Under the pieces are notes generated by a model. That model was not told the DNA's origin and ran no database searches. It saw nothing but the letters and a program-made list of their open reading frames with translations. The position numbers and the translations under genes are program-made. This document shows, in pieces, positions 22,220 through 34,743 of a stretch of DNA of 64,000 nucleotides (position 1 is the stretch's first letter; the number at the start of each line of letters is the position of its first letter). The DNA is taken from NCBI GenBank assembly GCA_030770425.1, contig JASJFT010000058.1:124001-188000 (forward strand). Direction: 5' to 3'. This stretch comes from Darksidea phi (lineage: Eukaryota > Ascomycota > Dothideomycetes > Pleosporales > Lentitheciaceae).

Positions 22220-22822
22220 ATGTCCGCACCCTCCCTCGCCCCTTTCATCGTCAAGCGGCCGTGGCTGCAGAAGTGGGTGAAGCCGCTCGCCAAATGGTAT
22301 GTCAATGCCGCGGGCTACAGGCAGCTGGGACTGAGGTACGGAAATCCCCATCGGCCTGGCTAAGACGCTGCGGATGCGTCGGAGGATTCCGTTTGGAATT
22401 ATTTAGCCCTGGGTGCATGTACTGACTTGTGTTCCTCCGCAGAGCCGATGATCTGATTCCCGAGGAGAACGACACGGTCCAGCTCGCCCTCAAGCGTTTG
22501 CCACCAAAGGAGGCCTACGACCGCGTCTTCCGCCTGCGACGCGCGTTCCAGGTACATGCGATCTAGAGACGAGACCCTTGGATACTCTACTAAAAGGCGC
22601 AGTGCTCCGTATCGCACCAGCTTCTACCCAAGAACGAGTGGACCAAGGATGAAGAAGTGAGCGGCGCAACGAAGCGACTGAGGAAGAAGCTAACGGGCGC
22701 AGGATACACCGTACCTCACCACAATCATCCAGGAGATTCAGGTAGAGATGAAGGAGCGTGAGGATCTCGAGGCCTTGGTTGTGTCGAAGAGGGCCGCGAA
22801 CGCGAAGAGCGGTGGTCATTAG
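22220..22822 (+). CDS. QCR7: Ubiquinol-cytochrome c reductase subunit 7 (complex III)
   Basis: Four exons (22220-22335, 22443-22551, 22603-22656, 22703-22822) encode 132 residues. The text matches the 14-kDa subunit of the bc1 complex: [59 protein letters not shown] and [15 protein letters not shown]. This small matrix-side subunit binds cytochrome b and is needed to assemble complex III of the inner mitochondrial membrane. Length fits the family (about 125-135). Start ATG is preceded by ACACC, a good fungal context. Four exons for so short a protein is a high intron density but not rare in this group. The gene shares its promoter region with the mitochondrial carrier. Confidence 0.95.
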
Positions 22823-23689
22823 ACAACGAATGGAGCTGTACATAGAGCGTGCGACAACTACACAAGGAGCAATGCGGAACGGGTTGTGCAATAGAATGTA
22901 CTATCAAGATATTTTCTCGCAGCACTATTTGGATCCCGCAGACATCGTCAGCGTCTACTTTCTTACGGGGCACAAAGTATTGAATACTAATGCGCATATA
23001 GATGCCATGGTTTCATACTCACAATACATAAGCCATACACAGCAACGTGGGCGCTTACCCGAGATTGTCTTTTTCTTATTCACAACTTGTGTCCTGCGTA
23101 AGACTTTCCTTTCCTGCGGCAAGCGCATTCATCACGAGCTTTTTGAACTCATCTCGGATCAAACAGCCTCTCCACAACGCTACTCGGTCGCAGTCGCCTG
23201 GTATCCAAACCCCAAACTTTTCTGACATCCAGCGATTCGTGCATAGCAGTCAACACTCTCTCGACTTGACCGGACAAGAAGACACATCACCGCCGTGCGA
23301 GCATTAATGATGGGAGTCTGAGAACCCCGACTGCCACATTACAAACTCATCAAGATCCCGTATGACCGAATATTGGCAGAGGAGCTCGAGCATGGAAGAT
23401 GCCGGTCAAGCAGAAAGTCAAACGGACTGAAATCAGTCAGCCATTGAGAAGAGACGTAGCTGCCCCGAAGCCGCAGTGTTCACGAGCGCAATGCAAACAC
23501 TCCCATCCACCCTCCCCATGTCACGCTCTACTCACCGACTTATGGTCCAGCTGCCCCCCCTCGTAGTGGTTTGCACCCCTCCGCTGACCACGGCTCAGTC
23601 AACGAGAAACAGAGCATTCACATCTAACCCACTAGTCTCCACACTTCAACCGCTCATGGCAAGTCCCTACTTTTTACCTCTCCACCACA
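22823..23689. other. Intergenic, no recognisable gene
   Basis: Spacer of about 870 bases between QCR7 and the large disordered-protein gene. The final 150 bases are C/T-rich leader sequence. No gene or repeat seen. Confidence 0.5.
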
Positions 23690-26600
23690 ATGCCTCTGCC
23701 GGCTTCCACCGGATACGAAGAGCCATTCACTCCTCCTAGACGTCCACACACACCTCTCGTTTCCAATCAAGCAGGGCCATATTATCTAGGACGCTTGCAC
23801 AGCTCTTTTGCGCCCGTCAACTACATCGACAACGACGACGAAGAAGCAACCACCCCTTCCAGACGCCCACGCGTCCCCTCCTCTATCGAATTCGAAGAAG
23901 ACTCCATATCCGACATCCGTTCACGCCTCCGCACTTCCCTTCCCTCCATCAAAGAGGACCCCGAAGAAGAACACTATCAATACTCGGCTTCCATCTTCCC
24001 CTCCAACACTTGTTCCACGTTAGAATTTTCATCCTTCACGTCTACCCAACCAACCCTTCCCAGCCCAAACCCTATACGAACAGTCTTCCAACACTTCGAA
24101 GAGGTTGGTAAAGCTAGTGGAGTGGAGGTAGCTGTTGATTCAAAGGAGGAAAAAGAGACAGGGCCTTCATTGGCATTGAAGCATACGGAACGGGCGGAAT
24201 TGATGAATTACGTGGCCGTGCCTCAGTCAACGCTTGCGAGGAATGTTTTGAGCGAGATTGATAGGGAGCTCAGAGCGACACACGAGGACCTTATGGCTAC
24301 GCTTTACAGCGAACCACCATCTCCTCAAGGAGAAGATCTCTCGGAAAGAAAGGAGAATCTGATTGGTAGTACGTGGAAGGCCGTCAAAGGCAAACAGGGC
24401 AAGTACCGTTACAATGGAGGTAGAGGCAAAGATAACAAGATAAATAAGTGTGGGTGGGATCCAGCTAGGTACTTGGTTGATGAGCTTAGAGGGAGGGCTA
24501 CTTTAGCCAATGTTGTCGAGGACCTGAGGGAGTTTTTCAGAGCTAATCAGATCGAGGACGGAAGGTGGAGTACCGGAGAGGAAGACGAGCGGAGGAGTAA
24601 GAGGGCAAGTACCGAGAGCCATACCAAAGAAGTGACGAAACAGAGCAAGGAGAAGAGACAAGTAGTAGCGCACATGCGTGGCGGCGCAGGAGATAAACAA
24701 GAGCTAAGCACTCACCTAAGAGGCGTTAGACCAGACTCAGACGCCGAACCTCACATGCGCGGCGGCGGTCCCAAAGCTCTGAACTTCATCCCAAGAAAGG
24801 GCAGCCATCGTAACCCAGCCTTCATCGCTCGAAGACGCCCCGAACCAGACCAACAGAGCGAAAGGTCGCCCTCACCGTCGATCAAGAGCTCTAATAGGAC
24901 CAGTCTTAACGAGAGCCTCATAAATGCTGCCCGCCACCAACAATATAAGAACGATGGCGGGGAGTTAATAAGCGGTCGTGAGAGGAGTTCGATGCTTGAA
25001 TCCGAGCCTGGGTCATACGTTTCGATTGATTCGCATGTATCCACCGATTCGCGTGTATCGAATCGTTTCGGCTATCGTGACGAGCTCGACGCGTTTCCGT
25101 CTCCGCCTCTGAGGGTACTACCACAGTCACCGATTTGGAACTCGGAGCCTGAGACTGAAATTGCCACGCCCACTCCTTTTGGACGTAAAACTTCATTTCT
25201 CGAAAGTAGGCGGACGGACTTCCCTGAGCTCAGGGAAGTGGAGAAGCAGGAAAATGATTTATATACAAAGGCGTACGCTCGACCGGTGCGATTGAATACT
25301 ATGCGAATGGTTGGTGAGCGCGCAGAGAACCAAGATATATACGTCAACTTCTCCCCTTCATCGGCCACTCGACCTACACGGCCGAACACTGTTGTGCGAG
25401 GCAACATTGGTGTCGCCATCTCCCGGGATGCAAACTTCAACTCTCCGCCTCCGCCGCTCGTGGATCGAGGTCCACATAAGCAACCTGGAAACACGCAGCC
25501 TTTTCGCGGAGAAGACCCGTACACCAATCCTGAGCCGTCCTCAACCCGGTGGCCATTCCAGCCGGTAACCCCGGTAAGCTCAACTGGCCCGCAAACGAAA
25601 TATCCTCATCCTCCATCTCTTTCGTCACAGAACCACAGTGACTCCGAGGGCGAGCCTCGAATCGATAATCCTAGGCCCATCGTCGCTGTAAATAGGCCTT
25701 TTCAGCACGATCCTCCATCTCAGTCATCGTTCAAGGGAGAGAAAACCAACAACGGAGATATATCCCGATCCTCCATCGACCGAGATAATGAAAACGTAAG
25801 ATATCAACATCCATCCTTGGCGCCGGTTCTGATGGGGCGGAAAAACACTCTCGCGAATAAAGGAAATGGCCCTGCAAGTCCTGCATCGCCGGAAACCGGA
25901 ATTGTCCGTGGAAAGGGCTTCGATCGTCGAATGGACGTAAATGCAAACCAGAGCTCATCACCGAAGCTGGCTTCTCCTTGGAATACCCCAGTGCGAGATC
26001 ACGGACTGCGTCAAAACACAGCTCAAAATGAGCTGCTCAGCAATGCGGATCACGAATGTCCTTCAACGTCCGACCTCGATCCTCTACCTCACGTCTCTGT
26101 TGGACCTGTCTCCAATGGCTGGAGTAAAAAGGGCCACAAAAATTACAAAGACAAGCCGATGGCTGAGACGCAGGGTGAGAATCTCCAGTTGCGAAGTGGT
26201 CTCGGTGGAGCTCAACACGAGCTTTCTCAGTACCTTCGCAGTGAAGGAAATCGGAAAACGACTGATCAAACCTACCAGGACCCGAATCAATACGAGGACG
26301 ACCAAGACAGCGATGTATGGCGAGGAGAAGAATACCCGGGCCTTCTCGAGGGAAAGCAACAGTACGACCGTAATCAGGCCGCAAGATATGCTGGTGGACC
26401 CCCTCAAGCAGCATTCGAACGACTCGGCATCACAGACAAAACTACCGGTGCTTTTGGGAGTCTCACATCACCCAAACCAGATAGTCTTTTCAAATCCGTC
26501 AGCGAACAGGGCGGGTTCCAAGGCCAACTAGCAGAAGAAGGCCGGGTGCTTCCCTCAGTGGATGAGCATACAGAGATCGAAGAGGAGTATGCAAGAGCAG

Positions 26601-27634
26601 CGGCAGCGAGGAGACCGAAGACCCCGGAGGTTACAACTGAGCAGAGACAGGAGATGTTGAGGAACTACAAGATCCGACAGGAGAAGATGTATCAGGAGCT
26701 GCGGCAAGAGAAATTGAGAAATGACGGAAGCGATAGGAACGCCGAATTCGAAGCCGATTGGAAACTAAGAGCCCAAGGTCTAGGCATAGAGGTGAGTGCT
26801 CACGATGCTTCCCTCGAAACGAACCCACTGATCAAAGCGTAATAGGAAGCGGATATCGCAAGGATGATTCAGGATGCGGCGCGCCTTCTAGTGGAGCAGC
26901 AACAAAGTAATGGTCCTCGGTCAGCGTTATATTCTCTAGGTCGGAGGCTCAACAAGACCATGAAATTGGTGTTGGCTATCCCCAGTGACCCAAACCTAAA
27001 AACATATTCCAAGTCGAGATCCAGAACATCTCACAAGCAAATAGCGCTGCCCTTTGGCACCAGTCCTATGAGCGCTTACGGACTACAAGGAAGACTGCCC
27101 AACACGCCTAGCACAAGATCAAGGCCCCCGACGGCAGCTAGCTATCGAACCAAGGACAAGCGAAAGCAATCGAGGGAGCTATCTAGACGTCCGAGTGCTC
27201 CTGGTTCCCGGGGATGTGGGGAGAGGTTCAACGGAGAAGCCGGTGCGCGTGTGAACTCTCCTTATATTGGGACACAGACCCGTCCCCAGACGAGGGCAGA
27301 GATTCATAGAGAGTCGGACGCGATGCTGTGGGATGAACACCAGCCATTCGATCCTCGTAGCCCCGGTTACAAGAGTGGACACGTGCATTCGAGTTTCTCG
27401 GATGCAGGGACGCAGATGCCTACACAAGGGCAGTTGGGGAACCTGAGATATGAAGATGGACCAATGGGGGCCTATGCGCCTCCCAAGAAGCCGTCGGTGG
27501 GTAGCTTGAAGGCTCCAAGGCAGATGTTCGTGGAGACCCCGCGGGTTCCCAGTCCTAGATATAACCCATCGGTAAAGTCGTATGACACGACAGCGATTCC
27601 GACCCAGTCTCAAGTCTACGCGTACGAGAAGTAG
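23690..27634 (+). CDS. Large uncharacterised, mostly disordered protein
   Basis: Two exons (23690-26791 and 26846-27634, 54-base intron with GTGAGT donor) encode 1296 residues. Composition is dominated by Ser, Pro, Arg, Glu and Asn, with many SP/TP sites, so most of the chain should be disordered. Around residues 330-360 three short repeats of H-M/L-R-G occur (HMRGG, HLRG, HMRGG), linked by KQELST; a related text, AQHELSQYLRS, recurs near residue 845. A probable coiled coil lies near residues 985-1030 (TEQRQEMLRNYKIRQEKMYQ and ELRQEKLRNDG) and continues over the intron into ADIARMIQDAARLLVEQQ. No domain of known function is recognised. The intron is supported because the coiled-coil text runs on in frame; the first ATG after the leader is used as start. 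Confidence 0.82.
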
Positions 27635-29666
27635 CTACTATGAGGACTCTTTGTACTATACGTGCAGTCGAATGGATGAGCCGAATGTTGGCACACTCAC
27701 GACTGCCACGTATTGACGGCTGCATTCGACGGAGTTAGGAAACATTTGATGGCGACTGGAGAAGTCAATTTATAATTTAGTACGTGAATGTGCCCATTGT
27801 AGTTGTTGTTGCTGGTATTTGTAGCTTTGACCAGTATTCCAGCATAGTATAGGCCGTCATAGCTGCCTTGGCCGCTGTTCAAGATGTTCCAGCACGACGA
27901 ATACAATTGTGTCATGCTGAATACTGTGATAAATGCTCGGTCGGATGGTCAGACTGAAGGCTAAAAGCGTTCCAACATTTTCTCAGGAGATGCCTGTCCC
28001 GATTAGCCTTAGCAGATCTTACTTTTCAAGACCTTGCATTAGGAGCGGAAAATCGGAGTAAATTTAGTCTCTTCTTCCGCGTACGATGGATGGGGAGAGA
28101 AATTTCCTTGTATAGATCCCGAAACGCGTCTTCCGAGAACCAAGCACGCGGTCGAGGTTCCGGCCCCTAAAAACGAAGGATCAGCAATTTCGTCACAGTC
28201 AGATTGTACCGCACCCCTTCATAAGACGCTAATTTCGTTTGCAAGGCCAGCCGCCTCGCCTTGTCTCCCTGTCCTGCCCCTGGCATACGGCCTGCAACAG
28301 TGCAGCAGCATAGTTGGTCGCAAGAGAGTATCGCCCGCCGACAACTCGTCGAGATGCTGATGCAATAGACGAACTAGCGGCAAGCCTCACCGTTGAGAAC
28401 TGAGACGCGGCTTTGACGCCACGGGAAAAAGGAGTGTGGGTGGCACCAGTAGTGCCGACGTGGCTTGCATGCACAATCTGCTGAAATTGACGCCGTGCAG
28501 CGCACCTTGCCGGATGGGGAAAGGCTCATCTATTTCGTGTTGGCGAGCAATACACAACCTCTGCCAAGTGATGTCGGGATAGAAAAACCCGCCGCAGCAC
28601 CTCCTGAAAGGGGCAGCGCATCTCCGCCGCGAGACGTGCACAACTGGACGAGGCTGTGGCACGGTGGAGTTGCAGAACGAGCATGCGCGGACACGGCCGG
28701 TGCTGAGCTTCCCGGGATGATGGGGGGGGCCAGTGACATGGCCAAGCTGAGAGGAGACCAGACGGCGCCAGTGCACACAGTGGGATAGCAATGATGCCGG
28801 TTCATAGCTAAGAGTGGTGTGGTTCCCTGAGGCCGCGAGAGTGAGGCGATTGGCCGTCGGTGGAGAGTGGAGGCCGCAGCCGGGGCGCTCAGGGGTTTCA
28901 GGCGCCTCTGTGAGTGATGGGTGTTCAATCGCTCTGCCACAGCTGTGCCCATTGGCCCGGCGGAGATGGGAATCGGTACCTTGCAGTAGCCTGGTCGCAG
29001 GCGGGCAAGATCGCCTGGCGCTATCGACGTGGGTGCGGACAGGCCGGGTGCGCGAGAAGGGCAGCGAGGGCATCGTATTGTGCAGCACACGAGGACGCGC
29101 AGTGCGAAGAAACGGCGAAAGGCGCGCGGCCTGCCACAGCGGGCCAAAGAGCAGCAGTAGACAGCGCACTTGTTGTGAAAGTTGTGGAATGCAGCCGACT
29201 CGACATCCTAAAACGCCCAGTTGACATGTGGCGGTGACAAGGTTGGCCCTGTCCCGAGACCAATCAAAGCAGCGGGCGGACTCCAGCACTGGGCACCCTC
29301 TTCTTCTCTCGTGCCCGGCCGTCCTCCTCTCCCTCACCTCACTACTTCTGTGGGAGCCGCTCGTTACTAATTCTCGTGCCTGCCACGAGGTCCGTCGTCC
29401 ACATCTTACCACAGTCATTCTTTTTGGGCCGGCGAGCCGTTGTTGTTGCACCTTTGGGTATTCCCCCGTCACTCTTTTAGCCTCTGTTTCCACTGCATAT
29501 ACACAAGCACGCAGTCAATTCGCCTTGACGACCGCATAACGACCTCATGGTGATAATCTCTAAACAACAATAACCCAGCACTGCAATCACGCGTCGTCCG
29601 CCTCTGCCTCGTATACATTGCTAGCAATATCAGCCAGCCAACGGATGAGAGACAGCTTTTAGCACA
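27635..29666. other. Intergenic, 2 kb; 3' flank and long upstream region of the next gene
   Basis: The first 600 bases are AT-rich; the rest is GC-rich and carries long overlapping frames on both strands, such as 28387-29493 minus, with Arg/Ser/Pro/His-rich random-looking text. I treat these as chance frames over the promoter and leader of the gene starting at 29667. No RNA gene seen. Confidence 0.5.
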
Positions 29667-31856
29667 ATGGAGCGCCCATATCAACATACACACCGCCATC
29701 GCCATGCGAGAGGAATGGGCGTGGACCTGGACCGAATAGCGAGCCGAACGACGCTGATGGAGAAGTCGCGCGTGATTGTGGCCCGCTCAACCTGCACAAA
29801 CGACACTGATGTTGGGTGCAAAAAGCCCACTGTCGTGCCCAAGCTGCCCATTATCCTCGCCGTTATGTAGGTCGCATTGCGGCCGGTACAAAGTCTCCGC
29901 TAATCGCTACCAGTCTGCCTATCTTGATCGCCGTCGTCGTGCTTTTTTTCCTCCACCGCAGACACAAGAAGAAGCTTAGGGAGGAAGATGCCAATGACAA
30001 GTACAAGTCGCTCGATTTCGGCGTCGATCCGGCGACGGGAGGCAGGACAAAGAACAAGGCGGTGCCTGAGATGGCCCTGGCCGATACAGAGAGGACGGTG
30101 CGAGGTGGGCATGACAAGGGTTTGTCGCTGGACATGGACGTGGCCAACCCGTATATCCTACCCGCCAAGCTTCACGGCTCTCGCGAGTCCTTCCATTCTC
30201 TATCTCGGAACGGCGATTCGCACGATCCATATCGCCCCGTGACTTTCGTCAAGGACAACATGAGTATTCACAGTGGAAGCCGTCCAGACAGTCGCGGTTA
30301 TCGACATGATAATGGCTCCCTGTACACGACTTCAAGCGGTGGAACCGAAAGGCGGGGAATGAACGAGGGCCTGCTTAAAAATGCGCAGAGAATGTCTCAG
30401 TCTTCCCCGCTCACCATCTCTCCCCCAGAGAAGAACGCCTCCGACCTCAAGTTCCCCGAACCAATTGCCGTGCCTCTCAGCCCTCTTAACCCGCGCTCCC
30501 ATGTCGACTCGCTACCGCCTCCGCCTGCCCACGTTGCATCCGAGCCCGAGCAGCCGCATAACTCGTATACTCCTTATAAGCCTGACAATGCCGCGCCAGC
30601 AGCAGCAGTTTCGTCTTCCGAGCCTAGCTTGCCTCCGGTTCAAGAAGCGAAGATTCCCACACAGAGCACTCCTAGCCCGCCGCCCCGGATTCAATCTCAG
30701 GAAGCTGTTGTGCAGATGAACGCCAACACGGCGAGCTTCATTAGCACTTCAAGCTACGGCGACGGCTTTCAGGTTACTCCTCCATCTCCACCCCAACAAG
30801 AGGCAAAGATCGTCGAGCCCGCTCCTTTGGCCCCCGAACCGCTCCGCCCAGCCGACGGAGGCCGCCAGCACGCCGGTCTTGTAGTCGATGAGTTTGGGCA
30901 AAACAGCAACCGCCTTTCGATGAGCCTACGTCCTCTTCCGCCGGACAACCCGGAAGACAACCCGGAACAACGAGCCAACCGCATTCGGTCTTTCTACAAG
31001 GAGTACTTTGATGATTCCAAGCCTGAGCCGGCCGGTGCCAACATCTATAACGACTACTACGAGGATTACGGTTCCGAGTATCTCGATGGTGCCATATTTG
31101 ATCCCGAGAGTGGCGCCTTTGTCGTTACCCAGCCCAATGCTCCATTTGCTGAGCCCGTCACTCGGCGTGCCATGACCCCGCCGCCTCGTGCGCCACCGCG
31201 CTTCCGCAGCAACACTGGTCCCCGTGGTCCCCATATGTCTGGAAGCTCTGCGGCTTCGTCGGGACGATTCATGCCCCCTCGTGGCATGTCCTCCATGAGC
31301 GGTCGACTACCACAGCCTATGAGACCTAGGGCCCCGCCGACGCCGCTTGCTTCGCTCCCGACCCCCGCTAAGCTTACAGAAGACGCCATGATGATCAACC
31401 CTGCGGATTTCGCCCCACCTGTTACTTTCAGGGACAGGCAAAATGGCATGCGACCCGATAGCCCGCTAGGCGCCCCCCGGCCGTTCAGCCCTGCTGTGAG
31501 GCCACACACTCCATTGGCCAGCTCTTTTGATGACTTGATGGTCATGCCTAGCCCGTACGTATATTTTCTGAACTTAGTGCTTCCCCAAGCTGACAATGCC
31601 TAGACATGCTCTCCGGAAATCTGGTTTGTTCACCGCTTTGGATTTCGCTCCGCCCGCACGAATCCGAGATCCCGGGTCGAATGCATCTGATGCTGGGTCA
31701 ATCCGCTCTAATCGCTCCGGAATGTCGGCTGCTGGTAGAATGGCTATCCGCAATGGAGCGAACCGTGTCAGCAAAATCCCCGCCGATGTCGTTGGCACAA
31801 GGGATGACATAATGTCACAACTCCGACCCAGGATGGCGCTGACTACACCGGCATAA
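29667..31856 (+). CDS. Uncharacterised single-pass membrane protein with long proline-rich cytoplasmic tail
   Basis: Three exons (29667-29866, 29914-31554, 31604-31856; introns of 47 and 49 bases) encode 697 residues. The N-terminus has a His/Arg run (HTHRHRHARG) and no clear signal peptide. One membrane segment (LPIILAVILPILIAVVVLFFL, about 60-80) is formed only when the first intron is removed, which supports that junction. It is followed by a basic stop-transfer stretch (HRRHKKKLREED) and KYKSLDFGVD. The rest is Pro/Ser-rich and likely cytoplasmic, with a structured-looking acidic segment (NRIRSFYKEYFDDSKPEP and NDYYEDYGSEYLDG) near residues 410-455. The layout recalls fungal sensor-like or polarity-related membrane proteins, but I recognise no family. 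The last exon ends in MSQLRPRMALTTPA. Confidence 0.8.
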
Positions 31857-32910
31857 GCCAGTTCATTTTGTTCCAGCATCAACTCATCTTCTCGTGCGCT
31901 TAACGACGGTATCTTACATCCAGCGCTCACTACGTAGCATCCGAACTGAACCAATTCTTCGTACCTCCTTTCCTGCGAACCTGACGACCTCGAATGGCAT
32001 AGACAGCGTGGCCTCCTTTTTCTCTGACTTGATCGGCAACACCGACCTTTCCTCTTCGGTACATATCCATCCATTTTGCACCTTCTTATCTCCGGCTTCG
32101 TATTGTAAACGACCGACAACCTCTAGGGCTCATACAGTGGTCGGTAACGGAGGCGTTTACATTCTGTATAATTTCTATTCATCAATCTGTGACAACGGGG
32201 AGTGGAGGCTAGTGAGCCAGTGGTCGGACAGCAGGGACCAATTTGGTATCGTAGGAGTACTGACGCTCGTGGTGTGCAGTACATGCGGTAAGAATGTGGT
32301 ATAACCTAGTAAAAACAGTTAAAAGAATATACAGAGGTTGAACTGAAACTATCGTTGCGCCACGCATATCGCCTACGTTCCGTGGTGATCCGAACGAGGC
32401 TTGGCGTTTTGCATCGTCGTCTCCCTGTCTTTGCCGCATCATCCATCTGCGCGTTATCCTAGCGATTATCCTAGAGCAAGCCGGACGAACTAAGTCGCTG
32501 AAGTAGCTGCCGTTCACGAGAATACAGTGTGAAACGTCATCACCAGTCTCAGTGTTGACGACGCGTCTTAGACCGATCTCCAATCTCACCACAGGGACTA
32601 TTAAAAAGACACCATGAGCGCATTCGTCCAATTAAGTTGTCCGTTTCCAGTCTGATGTGTGGTGTAGCGGCTGGTCTAGCTGGCTCAGCACCGCTAGATC
32701 GCTGAGAAGGTGCGTCCAGCCTTCAAGACGTCATAGTCAAGAGTCTCCATAAAATCTTCGATTGCTCTGACGGCCGCGTGTCACGGAGCGGACTACCACG
32801 AACAGAGATATTCATTCTTTTTCCAGTCGCTGCTGACTTCCTCTCTTTCCGTCTCTCCGATCTGATCCATATTCTCCCCTCCACCCTCTCCTCTCCCATA
32901 TCCTTGTGCC
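31857..32910. other. Intergenic, about 1 kb, no recognisable gene
   Basis: Spacer between the membrane-protein gene and the Sur7/PalI gene. The last 80 bases before 32911 are C/T-rich leader. Frames present are short and unlike known proteins. Confidence 0.5.
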
Positions 32911-33925
32911 ATGGGAATGTTCGGTCGCAAACGCCGGGATTCTACTCATTCAAACGGCGCTCCTCCTACAGTGGTCCCAGAACTGTCAAAAGATCAGGTC
33001 AAGCGAGCGACCCGGACGCGCAAAATATGGGCTCTTCTCACCTCTTTCTTCCTCTTCATCACCGCCATCTTCCTCATCCTCGTCGAAATTGGTGGTACCT
33101 CTAATCGAAGTGTCATCCGAGATTGGTACTTCATCAAGATCGATGTTAGCAACATCATTCCTGCTTCTATTCCGAATTTCGCTCTAATCAACACAATTGC
33201 GCAAACGCTGGGCTTGCACGATTTCTACCAGGTTGGGCTCTGGGGTTTCTGTGAGGGCTACGTGAGCGAGGGGGTGACGTTTTGCTCGCCTCCGCAAACT
33301 CTGTACTGGTTCAATCCCGTAGAGATTCTGAGGAATGAACTGCTGGCTGGAGCCTCAAGTATGTATCCATTTTGCCCCCAATATGACAGGCCGGCTGCTG
33401 ACTCAACATACTCCAGTCCACCTTCCGTCTGACATTAATGACATCCTCGATCTTATCAAGATCGCGTCGCAAGTCATGTTCGGCTTCTTCCTTACCTCTG
33501 CTTGCCTCTCCTTCGTCCTCATGTTCCTTATGCCCATCAGCGTCCTCTCCCGTTGGTGGACGCTCCCGGTCGCCATCCTCGCCTTCCTCAACGCGCTCTT
33601 TGTCACCGCCGCGTCCATCATCGCGACCGTCATGTTTATCATCTTCCGAAATGTTATTAGCAGCGTCTCCGAACTGAACATAAGTGCAAGAATCGGCAAC
33701 ACCATGTTTGGTTTCATGTGGGTGGCGAGTGCATTTGCCATCTTTGCGTGGCTTGTGCAAACAGGGCTGTGCTGCTGCTGTGCTAGCCGACGCGATGTTC
33801 GTACGGGTAGAAAGAAGGGCAATGAGAAAGCGTATAGAGCCGTGGAAGTCGTTGCCATACGCGGTGCGAACGGCGAGCAGTCAGCAGGGAAACGAAAATG
33901 GGGATTCGGGAAACGGAACGTCTGA
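32911..33925 (+). CDS. Sur7/PalI family cortical membrane protein
   Basis: Two exons (32911-33358 and 33417-33925, 58-base intron with GTATGT donor) encode 318 residues. Four membrane segments are visible: about 40-61 (WALLTSFFLFITAIFLILVE), 168-193, 198-226 and 242-270. The first extracellular loop carries the claudin-like motif of the family, GLWGFCEGY followed by FCSPP (Cys 114 and 125), and FALINTIAQTLGL typical of Sur7 relatives. The C-terminus is short and basic, with a CCCC cluster (268-271) directly after the last helix that could be palmitoylated (inference). Sur7/PalI proteins mark eisosomes or the cell cortex, or act in ambient pH sensing (PalI/Rim9). Which branch this is cannot be decided by eye. 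Confidence 0.9.
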
Positions 33926-34743
33926 GCGATCTTATGGAGTTTTCGTGCTTCCGAAACTTTGGTTTCATACGGCTGAACGTATTTCGATCATTATACAGGA
34001 TGCGGTGTTTGTACAATGCAGCGAGGGCCTACATATGGGTATAGTTTGCTTGGGTGCATTGCGTTGGCATCGGGTTCGTACTTGTAGCATTCCATGTATG
34101 CATGGCTCCTACGAATGCATTTAGCGCCTCTTTTATTCTTAATATAGATTTATCTTAACATATACTATCACCTTGTGTCTTTCCAGGTGAAAGTGGCTGA
34201 CCACGAACACAGTGCAAAGTTCAATCGCTGAACGTTGCACGGAGCAATCTACCTAGCGACGAACAACTATTGGGGTAATAGAATACACAGCTTTTCCAAT
34301 ATCTATTAATCCAAGTGGATCCCTCTGCATTGTCTCATTGTCGAAGACTGTCATGGCTCCGATGTTCGGCGGGGTAGCTTTCACCGCCACTAATTACACG
34401 AACTTTTTCTGCCGAGCGCGTGGAAGTGGGCTGGTGGAACCACTACATGGGCGCACGCTGCAACTTTCCTTAAGTCTTCACAGATCTTCAGAACACTCAA
34501 CTGCCTACTTTGGGTACGCTTCTATTGAGCGGTGCCGTACAAAAGATACTTGAATCGAGGAACGTCGACGGGAGATCGGTAGGTACACGTTCTGAGCCGT
34601 TGCATGTGATTGCTTTGAGGCGCGCTGCTTCCACGTTCGGTAGAGAGCGACGACGGGAGCTCTAAGTATTGCCGTCTACTCTTCACAGTTCTTTCTATGC
34701 TTTCTCCCTACCAAGTTATGTTACTAACGCCCTCCAAGCCACC
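33926..34743. other. Intergenic, AT-rich, upstream of ADE13
   Basis: About 820 bases. The region near 34130-34180 is very AT-rich. Frames present are short. No gene or regulatory motif that I can support. Confidence 0.5.

Noticed and set aside
28387..29493. 368-codon minus-strand open frame
   Set aside because: Arg/Ser/Pro/His-rich text without any ordered segment, in GC-rich sequence where all frames are long; no splice-supported partner. Most likely chance frame over the upstream region of the gene at 29667.
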